Part shown: in pieces, positions 9,535-19,099 of the stretch
How the letters are laid out: the number at the start of each line of letters is the position of its first letter
Numbering within the stretch: position 1 is the stretch's first letter
Notes under the pieces: model-generated
The model's input: the letters and a program-made list of their open reading frames with translations, nothing else
Database searches by the model: none
Told to the model about the DNA's origin: nothing
Assembly (NCBI RefSeq): GCF_004359215.1
Contig: NC_090625.1
Location: 987,293 to 1,033,487, forward strand
Direction of reading: 5' to 3'
DNA: 46,195 nucleotides
From: Bremia lactucae
Taxonomy: Eukaryota; Oomycota; Peronosporomycetes; Peronosporales; Peronosporaceae
Translations under genes and position numbers: made by a program

Positions 9535-11229
9535 ATGGCTACTAAGTCCATGCGGTATGCGAATAGTGCGGCGCCTTCGGCTGCAATTCATGCAGCCGCG
9601 AGCGACGCATTATTGTCTCTTGCGGCAGACATTCCGTCTGCCGTAGTATCGTCTTCTCTCGCAAATTTCAATGTTGCGGGTGCACGTGGTGAGTCGCCAC
9701 GTGAATGCGAGCTCTCTTTGGAGGTCGACTTTGAGTGCGAGTCGGACGAAATGGCCGACTCGGGGGGAGCAGAATAGTCGCCTGATCATCGTCAGGCGGC
9801 TGACTATGAGCCTTCGAATGAGGGGGCTCAATCGGATAGACGTGCTAAACGCATTCGCTATAGCATATTTAGTTCCAACGATGAGGATGATTCCTCATCG
9901 CCAGCACCGTATCCCGTGCTGTCACCCGCACATATTTATGTGCGTGGTGATGACGATGGCGCAAGCCATCGTAATAAACGTTTTTGCGATACCCCTGCTT
10001 TAGTTGGTACCACTCAGAGGAGGGTAGACAATATAATGTTTCGTCGTGCCCCTGAGAAAAAAGCTGTGGCTTTTGCCCGAAGGCTAGTTAGTAGCGTGTC
10101 TGAAGAAACTAAATCTCACAATAATTATCCTTTATTTATTGCGACAAAGCTATATGGCCTTTATCCCAGCGCGAACATTTTTTGCGCTGAGGAAGATTTA
10201 TATCTCGAAGCTTATTTTAAGTACGATGGTACAATGGCAACAACGACCGATATAAAATCTCGTTTATGTAAGCCTGGAGCGCGCTCATTCGAAATGTCAA
10301 AGACATTGGACGCAAAGCCTGGCTTCAAAGACTTACCGCGATTTCGAGTTATGTTTGAGAAACGAACTTTAACCGGAGCAAGGTATAAATTGCATCGATT
10401 GTCCCGTGAGGCAGGACTTCCATGCCTCACGTGGAGTGATACCTGTCCGTGTTGTGTCGACAACACGAAGCGAATAAAAGGGGATGTCTATTCCTTTTCT
10501 TATCCCTGGGGAAGGGCTCGCATCTCTATTGAGATGCGGGATGCGATTGACGTTTTGCAATCGATTTACAGGCGCCTGGGGCGCGTGTTTTCCGATAGGC
10601 CTTCTGAACCATTGGATGGGTCTTGTCATACTGACGGACGAGTCCCTCAATGTCAGCAACCAGCTGGGAACGAGACTCCCAGCTGTCATGTGAAGGTGGA
10701 TAACCAAGCCAGCGAGCAAGATAACTCGTTCGCTGCCCCTTCACATCCCGGTGGTTCTGGATACGTTCCACAAGGAAACGTTGATCACCGTGGGAATCCA
10801 CCAATGGTTGTGGTGGAAGAGGTAAAATTAGATCCGAGCCGTGTGTCGGATCTAATGTCGTGGATCGACAAAATCGATCACTTCCTCCATGATTTGGAGG
10901 AGGGACTTGACCACGAGCGCGGCTAGCGTCGCTCGTTGGAGCAGACGGTGCTAGCTTACCATATCAAGTGGTTGGAAGACTGTTCGAAGAGTGCGTACTC
11001 CATGTTGGAGTACGAACAAGAATATCATGCTGTTCGCGGTGAGCTGACGTCAGCTCATCGTAGTTTCGAGGATACTCGGAACCGGCATGAGAAGCTTTAG
11101 GTTCAACATGAGGATCTGGTTCGCGATCACAAGAATCTTTTGGGGATTCTTGAAAAGGGTGGTCAAATCCGTCCTCGGATGAAGCCGCGTACTGATGGTA
11201 CGGACGGGGCCGACAAACGTAAAACGTAG
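9535..11229 (+). pseudogene. Antisense ORF of E1 (aORF), near-intact
   Basis: One frame runs 565 codons from the ATG at 9535 to the stop at 11227-11229, broken by three stops (9775, 10924, 11095). It is on the strand opposite to pol and starts 115 bp inside the 3' LTR. Features in order: Ala/Ser-rich start (MATKSMRYANSAAPSAA); acidic patch (DFECESDEMADSG); a basic motif followed by acidic DEDD (RRAKRIRYSIFSSNDEDD); a conserved block around EKKAVAFARRL and SHNNYPLFIATKLYG; a CPCC cysteine cluster; then a helical, coiled-coil-like C-terminus ending in basic DGADKRKT. About 700 nt overlap the chromodomain and integrase tail in antisense. I recognise no known domain. Homologous copies exist in E2, E3 and 34738-35046. 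Function unknown; nuclear or nucleic-acid association is only a guess. Confidence 0.75.
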
Positions 11230-11254
11230 GATGCGTTTGCATCCTACTTAGCAA
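10526..11254 (-). pseudogene. E1 integrase tail and chromodomain
   Basis: Two open stretches (11254-10964 and 10804-10526) encode the integrase C-terminal segment (THPTFYVCRPRPYHQYA) and a chromodomain (RFLVERIQNHRDVKG, then YLARWLGYPPSHDSWE). Chromodomains of this class direct integration into marked chromatin. The chromodomain is uninterrupted in E1 although the rest of pol is decayed. The same bases encode the aORF on the other strand. Confidence 0.85.
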
Positions 11255-12166
11255 TTCTATTGTGTACGCATTGCCTCCGCGATGCAGTATACGGAAAGGC
11301 CCAATGAACTTGGGTAGTAGTTTGCTGCTACCTACATTAGTGACTTTATCGCTTAGGTAGGTTTACCGTAGAGAGTAGCACTAGATTATTAATATTTAAT
11401 GAATGAACATTTGCTTCTTCATATCTGTCTGCATTCTATTTCTGTCGGTCCACTGCATTAGCAATAGAATCCTGAACAAAACGTATTATTGATTCTCGAG
11501 TCTGCAGAAATTCTTCTGCCGACTAATTGTTTTTGTCTTTTTCAGTACGCTTTGTGCGTACTATCATGAGATCATTCTCATCTTCGATGTCGATTTCTTC
11601 GACATCGACATTACTCGCATCTTCGACGCGTGATGAGCATGAGCCAGAAATGGTTTTGCTCATTCGAGTCCCCCCCATATCCCTCTAATTGGGTGGGTAT
11701 GCGAGGATGGCGTAAGCCATTCACGAAGAACGGTGTATGCGTTGTAGACGCATGCACCGAATTATTGATGGCGAATTCGACCATCGGTTAAAACTCGCTC
11801 CAATTCGGAAACGATTGGACGAAACCTCGAAGTATCTCTTCAAGGACGCGATTTACGCGGTCTGTTTGACCATCCGTTTCTGGGTGATCGGATGTCAACA
11901 TAGCCAGTCGTGTTCCGATCTATCGGAACACGGATTGCCAGAACTCCGCCGTCAACTGTGAATCTCTTTTCGAGACCAGCTTACAGGTAAACCGTGGAGT
12001 TTGAATACCGTGTCGATAAAGACACGGCACAACCCGGAGCCGTAATCGACTCTGGTATTGCACCAAGATGTACCATTTTGCTGATTCTGTCTACAAAAAC
12101 AAAGATTCCATTGTTTTTGTGGTCGTCTTCGTGAAATCCGAAGACGAAGCCCATCTATACGGACTG
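11255..12166 (-). pseudogene. E1 integrase catalytic core, degenerate
   Basis: Minus-strand translation shows scattered core blocks: CRVFIDTVFKLHGLPVSW near 12020, and farther on a SDHPETDGQT-like block and the HASTTHTPF segment near 11740. Frames change repeatedly. The catalytic Asp/Asp/Glu set cannot be read in one frame. Confidence 0.6.
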
Positions 12167-12529
12167 CTAACACTCTGCCGGAAGTGGTAGAGGTTGAAGA
12201 GGTGCACGGGATATAGGGCTAGGCTTCACCCGTTGACATACACTGCAAGAACGAATGTACTTGCGCACGAACTGATACTGGTGGGGCCAGTAAAAGTCGC
12301 GACTTGCTGTGAGATAAGTCTTCTCCAGTCCACAATGTCGACTTGTTGGAGCATCGTGACCCTCATACATGATGCGCAAGCGCAAATCGTTGTGAGTTGG
12401 GACGACGACACGTGGGGTGTCGCCGGTAACGGCTGTGTAATACAATAAGCCGTTACGTGTTGTGTATCGATCGGGTAACAATCGATATAAAGCCGGTAAA
12501 TCTTTAAAAGATTTATCGGATGGATTCAT
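12167..12529 (-). pseudogene. E1 integrase zinc-binding region
   Basis: 120 codons including YRLLPDRYTTRNGLLYY and the HHCC zinc-binding module (HDAPTSRHCGLEKT, then CSVCQRVKP), ending at PLPLPAEC where the core domain should begin. The order and spacing match Gypsy integrases. Confidence 0.85.
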
Positions 12530-12591
12530 TTATTGGTCCATAAAATATAGAAGGTCCTTATCTTCTTTGTAGGCTTTCTTTGCGTCATCAA

Positions 12592-13120
12592 CTAAGACAC
12601 TCGTAGTGAGTATCGCAACAGTGGAATTATCTTCACTGTTGGAGTGCACTGCTGACTCGAATTGGGTCGGCGTGATAACGCATCAAAAACGACATTAAGT
12701 CGTCCTGATTTATATTCGACGGAGAAATTATACTCCGCGATGAAGGATAGACACCTCGCCATCTTTGCGAGAGGTGTGGGATTGTACGGCCGTGCGTAAT
12801 GACGCATGGTCCGCATATACGATGAGCGGTCGATCTCCTAAGAGATAGACCCTAAATTTAGCCAATGCATATTTCATCGCAAGAAGTTCCTTATCATGCA
12901 CTGAGTAATTGCGCTCAGCTGGTTGCAGCGGGCGCGATTGGTAACAGACGACGCGCTCCGCGCCGTCTGTATCGTATTGCATTAACGCGCAGCCGATAGC
13001 GAAATCGCTGGCGTCACAGACCACATGGAATGGTCTGTCTTGATCTGCAATCGCCACGATGGGCGATTGCATCAAGCTTTGCTTGATGACTTCAAACGAA
13101 CGCTGACAATCAGCGCTCAA
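12592..13120 (-). pseudogene. E1 RNase H domain
   Basis: Two overlapping open stretches contain the tether/RNase H blocks FHVVCDASDFAIGCALMQYD, AERNYSVHDKELLAMKYAL, and YADHASLRTAV, then a frameshift to MARCLSFIAEYNFSVEYKSG and ALSRRPN. The DAS, E and D catalytic positions are recognisable. The frameshift near 12780 breaks the frame. Confidence 0.85.
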
Positions 13121-14122
13121 TAACTATTCTTCGTCTTTTTCAAGAGAAGAGAGAAAAAAACTGTCATCTCTGCATAATTTCGGGAGTACTTGTGCAAGTA
13201 CGCCGCTAATCCAAGGAACTTTCTAAGTCCCTTGGCATCGACTGGAACTGGCCAGTCGGTGATTGCCTTGATCTTTTCGGGATCAAGGCGCACGCCGTGG
13301 TTGCCGACGATGCACCCAAAAAGTTGTATTTCGCTTGCAGCGAATATACACTTCTTGAGATTTGCATACAACTTATGATTTCGCATAAGTGTAAGAGCTT
13401 GACGAACGTGATTTTTATGAACTTTCACGTCCGTCTTCCCGTCCATAGCCCGGCTATGGTCGAATACATTGTCAAAATAACTCGGTGCGAATTCTCGCTC
13501 CGGTCTTAACAGATTCGTTACGCACATTAATGTTGCAGGGGCGTTACTAAGCTCCTGAGACATCACGAGCCTTTCCCAGAGCATCCGACTGGGAGTGCTC
13601 ACTGCTGTGTACGGGGCGTCCCGTTCACGCATAAGGATTTGATAGAACCCATCCATCAGGTCCATAGACAAAAAGATCGTACTCTTAGACATACCATATA
13701 TGATTACGTATTTCTATATATCGGCGTTTGGGCCGGTACCGTTGCAGCATTCAGTTTGTTGAATACGTGCAGTATCCGCCACCCTCCTGTGGCCTCCGCA
13801 CACAGAAGAACGGGGGGGTTATGTGTGGAGGTTGTCTCCCTTTCATGGCCCGCTTTTAATCGATCTTAAGGAATATATCGATCACAAGTATTTGTTCACG
13901 AGGCAGTGGCCACTGCTTCATGACACAGTACTTCGAGCCCGGTTTGAGCTTGATGTCATGTCGAGTGCCTTTATCCTTAGGCAACTCGCATGGAACTGCT
14001 TCAGGGAAAAAATTCATGAATTCAATCAAGTCCTTGTAAAAAGGATTTGTCTTAAGTGACTCGCAGGATTGAGTAGAATATCTCTCAATCCGAGTCTTCA
14101 CATCGAGGACACTTTCGCCCAT
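13117..14122 (-). pseudogene. E1 reverse transcriptase
   Basis: The RT fingers (HDIKLKPGSKYCVMKQWPLP) begin at about 14000 and the palm runs 13692-13117 (STIFLSMDLMDGFYQILMRE, then LWERLVMSQELSNAPATL). The active-site motif reads SYFDNVFDHSRAMDG: the second Asp of the YxDD box is Asn. The connection segment ITDWPVPVDAKGLRKFLGLA is intact. Stops separate the two parts. RT would copy element RNA into cDNA, but this copy is inactive. Confidence 0.85.
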
Positions 14123-14450
14123 CGACGAATTGATGAGAGCCCATTCGTTCTCTGCAAAAATACCGCTGACCGAATATCAGTTACGTATTTGTCCTCATTG
14201 ACGAGTACGCAGATCTGCTTGATCTTACCACTTCGTAGATCTCTCAGCAACCGCTTAGGTTCTAGGGTTGGTAATTGAGTTATCTCCGAAGTTAATTTCG
14301 GAAGGCGCGCGTACTGATTAAGAGTATAAGCGCCTACTCTTGGTCCGTCATTGCCCAATACATTCAATGTCTCGGTTTCTTTCTGGGATTAATCCACACG
14401 CTGCCGAGGGATCAATCCCTCGGGATACTAAAGTCTAGTCACTTCAATAT
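14098..14450 (-). pseudogene. E1 protease-RT linker
   Basis: The translation includes GAYTLNQYARLPKL and LRDLRSGKIKQICVLVNEDK, a linker also found in E2 (19080-19320), E3 (38652-38923 and the inverted block) and 35640-35770. The protease upstream is missing. Confidence 0.7.
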
Positions 14451-14566
14451 TCACTATTTAGGGAGTTTCATCTCAAGTACGTGGGAACTTTTTCCCTCAA
14501 CATCTTCTAAATGTGATTGCGCTATCACAGTTGGGTCATCTACGGTCGATTCTTTGCTAGCTTATA

Positions 14567-14788
14567 TTAAAACACTTGCTTGAAAGAGGGTTAAAAGTAT
14601 AATGTAATTTAATAAAATTAAGCTCTTCTGTTTCTATCTATTTAATACTAACTTAGTACAAAAAAATTTTGTACTAATACAAAACATGTATATAGTCTTA
14701 TCTGTCTCTCTTTGCGCTCGTCCAGCGCTGACTTGATTTACTGGCCTATATGTACGAATGGATAAGCTTTCCGAATATTACTATGTAA
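14567..14788 (-). repeat. Family-1 LTR fragment
   Basis: The middle of a family-1 LTR (AAAACACTTGCTTGAAAGAG through GGATAAGCTTTCCGAATATT) in the same orientation as the E1 3' LTR, so it is probably the truncated E1 5' LTR. Both termini are missing. Confidence 0.7.
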
Positions 14789-14879
14789 GTTTTTTTTTTA
14801 TTCCAATATTATTCACGAAGTTGTTATATTCACTACCTTTTTTAAAGTACACGTCTCACTAAACAAACTAAACATTCCC

Positions 14880-16613
14880 TACTACGAACCACGCATAGAA
14901 CAACAAGACTTAATGTTTGTCCATTCTTACTTACCGAAAAATTTTCAAAAAAAGACAGGAAATGAATTTGAAGGTGAAAATCCACTGCATAATCATGAAC
15001 CTTCCTCTCATCCATCTGGTCACCCATCCCACAGAAAGCTTTAGCTTGAGGAGGCAAAGGATGTAAGGAACATAACTCTTGCTGGTATTAAACAACTTGG
15101 GATTTGGTCAACAATACGCAAAACAAACTGCGGATCACTTGCTTGTCTCCGAACCATCTACAGTGAACGAGTCAAAGTGCAAACTGAGATATTAGCAGGA
15201 AGAACACCCCTACAAACACTTCTTGATGATTTGAGAGACAGCAATTCCATGTATTTGTCGGCTTTAGATGACCATGAAAGGATCACAGCTAATTTCTTTG
15301 CTCAGAAGCAAGCACTTAACTCGCGAACCACTATCATCATGTAATCCTTATGGATTGCACTTACAAAACAAACAGATATCATCTTCCATAACTGCATTTT
15401 GTTGGCATTACCAGCTTCAATTCTCAATTCACAATGGACTTTTGCTTTCTCCGAGATGAAAAAGAAAAGGGCTATACGTGGGCCTTGACCAAACTTATCA
15501 CCATCTGGCCAGACACTTCTTTACCTAGGGTTATCATCACAGACCGTGAATTGACACTCATGGCAGCTGTAGGCAAGATATTCCCATATCGGTGAACCTT
15601 CTGTGCAGATGGTAGATAAACAAAAACGTTTTGGCTAAGTGGAAAAGACCCTTTCCCGCAGGCCTTTTGCGGAATGGAATTTTATGCAAGTGGCAGGCAT
15701 TTGTGGTCGCAAAATCGGAAGATAATGTATCAATCACAGTTGGAAAACTCGCAACTTTTCTTTTGCCTTTCCTGAAATTCTTGGGTATATTACCAAAACA
15801 TGGCTCACCTACAAAGATCAATTCGTAGATGCTTGGACCTCAAAAGATCGTATTTTGGCAACAAGGCAACATCACGGATGAAGGGGCCCATGCATACATC
15901 AGAAAATTTCTCCAAGTGTCAACTGGGGACCTGCTCTTTGTATCTAACAAGCTTACACTGCTGTGAAACATCAGGTTTGTTGAATTCTTATGTTATTTCC
16001 AAGCAAAGGCCAAAACAAATTCATATTTCGTTAGTCAAATCCTGTATTTTATACATTTCCTGAAATCACAACAGGTGAAGGTAATGGAAGCAAAGCAAAG
16101 TGAAAATAAAATGCACCATATGCTTGGCAACCCCCCAGTCTTTACCTCGGTCTCGGGAAAAATCTAAAATTTGCTCTGAAAAGATGTCTAACAGAGTTTT
16201 AAAAGTTATAGGGAAATCTTGAGCCTTGCAACGGCATCATGGGAATCTCTTGTATGCATATGGTTCAGGAACTTGTGAATAAGAGCGGCATGCTAACTGC
16301 AGATGATTTTTATGAACAATGGCATCTCCATTGGAAGGAAAGAACCAAAGGCTCAATTTCTGACCAGAATTTTGACAATGACATCAAAATGCAAAGGGAA
16401 GTCATTAGCAAGCGCTTGCAATTATTGCCAGTAGCAGCAAATATTGAAACCATTGCACAAGTTACTCAACTTTTGAACTGGCAAAGCAAATTGGTAAAGC
16501 CCAAGCCTCCAGCCATTAATTTTGAAACCCGTGGTCGCCCAATCAATGCCCGAAACAAATCAAAGAATACTACGAGGCGTGACTTATCAGAATTTGAGTA
16601 TGTACATATCAAG
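14880..16613 (+). pseudogene. MULE transposase pseudogene
   Basis: Mutator-like (MULE/FAR1-type) DDE transposase, degenerate. A HNHEPSSHPSGHPSH zinc/DNA-binding block lies near 14980. Then come EEAKDVRNITLAGIKQLG, the start of the catalytic domain with MDCTYKTNRYHLP (first catalytic Asp, near 15350), and RVIITDRELTLM (second Asp, near 15543) followed by KIFP. Near 16230 CNGIMGISCMHMVQE resembles the SWIM zinc finger, followed by a basic tail. Several stops and frameshifts separate these pieces. No terminal inverted repeats were recognised. The right end is cut by an LTR at 16614, and the reading frame runs into it. Confidence 0.8.
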
Positions 16614-17124
16614 TGTAACGGGGTGTATCGTTACATGAAATTAAAAATAAAAGATTGTTAATTAATATTATCCAAAAGGTAGATAATATTTGGAGGAAAT
16701 TAATTTAAATAGTAATTTCCTGAATTCTTATCCATAAATAGGTATAGGCCATTATGTCTATTTATTCCGCAGACTAATCAGCTGTAGAAGTAATCAAAAA
16801 GAGTTACGAGATAAGATAGATAAGAATTCATTTACATGTTTAGTATCTCGATGAAGCTGTAGAAGGTGTAGGAGTCACGCCTCTCGCAGAAGCACATCCT
16901 TTCCGGTGTCCTGCGTAGTTAAGACAACATTTACAAAGATAGATTAACAAGACACTTAACTATATTAATACAGTTTTCATCTTACACTCTTAAGCTAACT
17001 TCCTTCAGAGAAGTATTCCTCTATACGTACAGTGTACGTCACCTAACGAGAGGAACCACTCACATCTGAAGCAGTGTGAAGTGGACTTGGACTGAAGCAG
17101 TACAAGTCGCAGTGCCCCGTTACA
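16614..17124 (+). repeat. Family-1 LTR, probably solo
   Basis: 511 bp from TGTAACGGGG to CCCCGTTACA in plus orientation, longer than the 440-bp norm because of internal insertions. The left flank is MULE sequence and the right flank is gag of a minus-strand element, with no internal region attached. The flanks do not form a target-site duplication, so it may mark a recombination point. Confidence 0.8.
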
Positions 17125-17559
17125 ACTTGCATTTGCTCGTCGACGATATGACAAGCCCTTATAGCAGGTATCGTCAAACTCAGCAAACCATCTTGAGAGG
17201 GGGTCTTTTTGAACTCCTTTATACTTAGAGATGTCGATCTTTTAAATTGGAACGATGCGTGTGCGTCATCCGGGTTCAGAGGTCTGTACCTGTTGTAACC
17301 TCACTAGTTCTGCCTGTTGAGAGCCTTGCTAATTAAGCAAGGCTAATTTCCCCTTCGCCTCGTCAAGCTCATGTTGTATGAACCTGGCGATGACTAAATG
17401 GAGGGTATCTCTGTCCAAACCGGCCAGCATGGCCAGGATGGTATCGTTCTCTACGGTCGAACTCATTAGTTCGACCGCACTCCTTTCTATGTCACTTAGA
17501 AAGGAGTAGCTGTCACGCGAAACGTGATGCGTGTTTCCGTTACCATCTAACATGTTCAT
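17125..17559 (-). pseudogene. Family-1 Gag N-terminal part
   Basis: From the start MNMLDGNGNTHHVSRD the frame covers 76 codons (17559-17329), including LAGLDRDTLHLVIARFIQHE and a Lys/Glu helix. It ends at a stop where E3 continues (ALLDQQGSQQ). Degenerate Gag core (SRWFAEFDD) follows down to 17125, where an LTR interrupts it. This copy keeps the ATG that E3 has lost and gives the best view of the family-1 Gag start. Confidence 0.75.
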
Positions 17560-17569
17560 GTTAGATGAT

Positions 17570-17609
17570 AGGAACTGTGGTCCTTGAACGGACTACAAGT
17601 GCTTCCAGG
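17570..17609 (-). promoter_or_regulatory. Candidate primer-binding region, family 1
   Basis: On the minus strand the LTR end CCCCGTTACACC is followed by TGGAAGCACTTGTAGTCC. E3 has TGGTAACACTTAGTAGTCC at the same place, and the family-2 LTR at 1037 has a related sequence. This is the expected position of the tRNA primer site. I could not identify the tRNA. Confidence 0.55.
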
Positions 17610-18047
17610 TGTAACGGGGCACTACGACTTGTGCTGCTTCAGTGCAAGTCCAATTTGCACTGCCTCAGTGCGAGTGGTGCCTCACGTCACTTCGCGTACA
17701 CTAGAACGTGCAGAGGAAGTCTTCCCTTTTAAACGCTCGCTCTAACGAGGGTTAAATGACAACTGTATTAAATATAAAAAAGTTCTTCTATCTATCTACT
17801 TAATACTAGCTTAATTATAAACCAATACAAATATGTACTTAAAGTCTTATCTGTCTTTATCATTGCGCGCGTCAAGCGCTGACTGGACCGGGAGAAAGTA
17901 AGTATAATGGTCTATATCTACCAATAAATAAGTCCTTAGAATATTACCATGTAAAGTAATATTCTCCAAATATTCTCTACCTTTTAGATAATATATTAAC
18001 TAACAACCTTTAAGTGTTAATTTCATATAACGATACACCCCATTGCA
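17610..18047 (-). repeat. Family-1 LTR (5' LTR of a minus-strand element)
   Basis: About 438 bp from TGTAACGGGGCAC to a degenerate end (ACACCCCATTGCA). The gag remnant lies inside it on the minus strand. It could be the original 5' LTR of E1, displaced by later insertions, or belong to a separate copy. Confidence 0.8.
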
Positions 18048-18288
18048 CAATCCGAAACGTGGATGTATTAGCCAATCATCATCTAGCACGCCACGTGCTC
18101 AGGGGTGCGTCAATTTAATAATTCCCTTCTTGGAAATGCATAGGTATTCAGAAGTGACAACTGTATTACGTGTCTTGCTCCATCAATAGTGTTTCCTTAA
18201 GACGATTATAGGTAATAATAAGAAGATTAAATTTAATTATCATCTGACAAGTTATTCCAATATTTTCGTGTTCAATATATATTGAAGC
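18048..18288. other. Short intergenic stretch
   Basis: AT-rich sequence between two F1 LTR pieces. No gene or repeat recognised. Confidence 0.5.
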
Positions 18289-18446
18289 TGTAACGGGGCG
18301 TACTTCGTTTAAAAGCCGAATTTGAAAGGTTGTTAATTATTATATTATCGAAAAGGTAGATAAAATTTGAAGAATATTACTTTACATAATAATATTCGTA
18401 TAAACTTGCTTCATTAATAGATATAATCTATTATATTTATAGAAGA
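18289..18446 (+). repeat. E2 5' LTR, truncated
   Basis: Starts TGTAACGGGG and follows the family-1 LTR (GGTTGTTAATTA, AAGGTAGATAA) for about 160 bp, then changes abruptly into protease sequence. The remaining LTR, primer site and gag are deleted. Confidence 0.75.
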
Positions 18447-19080
18447 TTAACAGTACGATGGTGATTATATCGTACCGGATTTGGATGACAGATTTGATGT
18501 CATTCCTAGGTTTTCCTTGGCTCAGAAAATATGAGCCAATGATCAGCTGGCAGCATCGATCCGTAAAGATGCCTACCACTTGTTCATCAGATGGCCATCT
18601 GGTGAACGTCTTGGAGCATCCACAAGCGTGTGGATGTACTACGAGTGAGTGCGATGGCCTCACTTGTGGTACGGTCGTTAGTACAACCGCACAAGATCAC
18701 AGTGTGATTACCAATCACAATGTGGAGTCAGCTGCCGGTGGCTGTGTTAATGCACAGGCAGCGCCGAAGGTCCACCACTCGAATAAGTCGAGTGGATTGA
18801 GACATGAATATACGCCTAGCGGGCGACGCTCAAGAAAGATACCAGGTGTCCAAAATGGACAACACGAGGTCGAGTAGAGAGTCGACCGTAGAGGACCCGA
18901 CTGTTATAGCGCAATCACACTCGGAAGACGTTGAAAGAAAAGGTCCCCGCGTACTTGAGAAGAAATCTCCTCAAATAGGTGAAGTGACTAGACTTCAAGA
19001 TCCCGAGGGATTATTCCCTCTGCACCCTGTGGATAAATCCCAGGAAGAAACCGAGACATTAACTAATCTTGGCTAATAAC
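18447..19080 (+). pseudogene. E2 protease C-terminal part and linker
   Basis: Reading through frames shows VPDLDDRFDV followed by FPWLRKYEPMISWQHRSVKM, the C-terminal half of a Gypsy retropepsin. The active-site segment is missing. The downstream part is a Ser/Thr- and charge-rich linker (GGCVNAQAAPKVHHSNKSSG, then HPVDKSQEETETL) shared with E1 and E3. Confidence 0.7.
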
Positions 19081-19099
19081 GGATCAAGAGTAGGCGCTT

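Larger units (their letters stand above)
1..9846. repeat. Large duplication, copy 1
   Basis: This segment recurs in direct orientation at 25175-35046. From about 40 to 4752 the two copies run at a constant offset of 25174 and every reading frame compared is identical. From about 4855 onward they differ by scattered substitutions and small indels (offsets 25157, 25158, then 25203). The first 40 bases carry three mismatches. The left limit is not visible because it coincides with the window start. It contains one Copia element, the GPN1 and kinase genes, and the 3' end of Gypsy element E1. Confidence 0.95.
8978..14790 (-). mobile_element. Gypsy family-1 element E1 (minus strand)
   Basis: A Ty3/Gypsy retrotransposon read right to left: partial 5' LTR (14788-14567), protease-RT linker, RT, RNase H, integrase, chromodomain, and the 3' LTR (9419-8978) preceded by a polypurine tract. 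Gag and most of protease are deleted. A long ORF on the plus strand (9535-11229) lies between integrase and the 3' LTR. Pol carries stops, frameshifts and a mutated RT active site, so it is not autonomous. A gag remnant and LTR farther right (17125-18047) may be its displaced 5' end. Confidence 0.8.

Noticed and set aside
9535..14450. Two unrelated retrotransposons joined tail to tail (a plus-strand gag element and a minus-strand pol element).
   Set aside because: The same opposite-strand arrangement recurs in E2 and E3. The true Gag (Retrotrans_gag core, CCHC knuckle) lies on the pol strand beside the 5' LTR. The purine tracts show the ORF is at the 3' end of a single element.
14842..15057. 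Minus-strand ORF of 71 codons.
   Set aside because: The plus strand here encodes the MULE N-terminal HNHE block; the minus-strand frame shows no motif.
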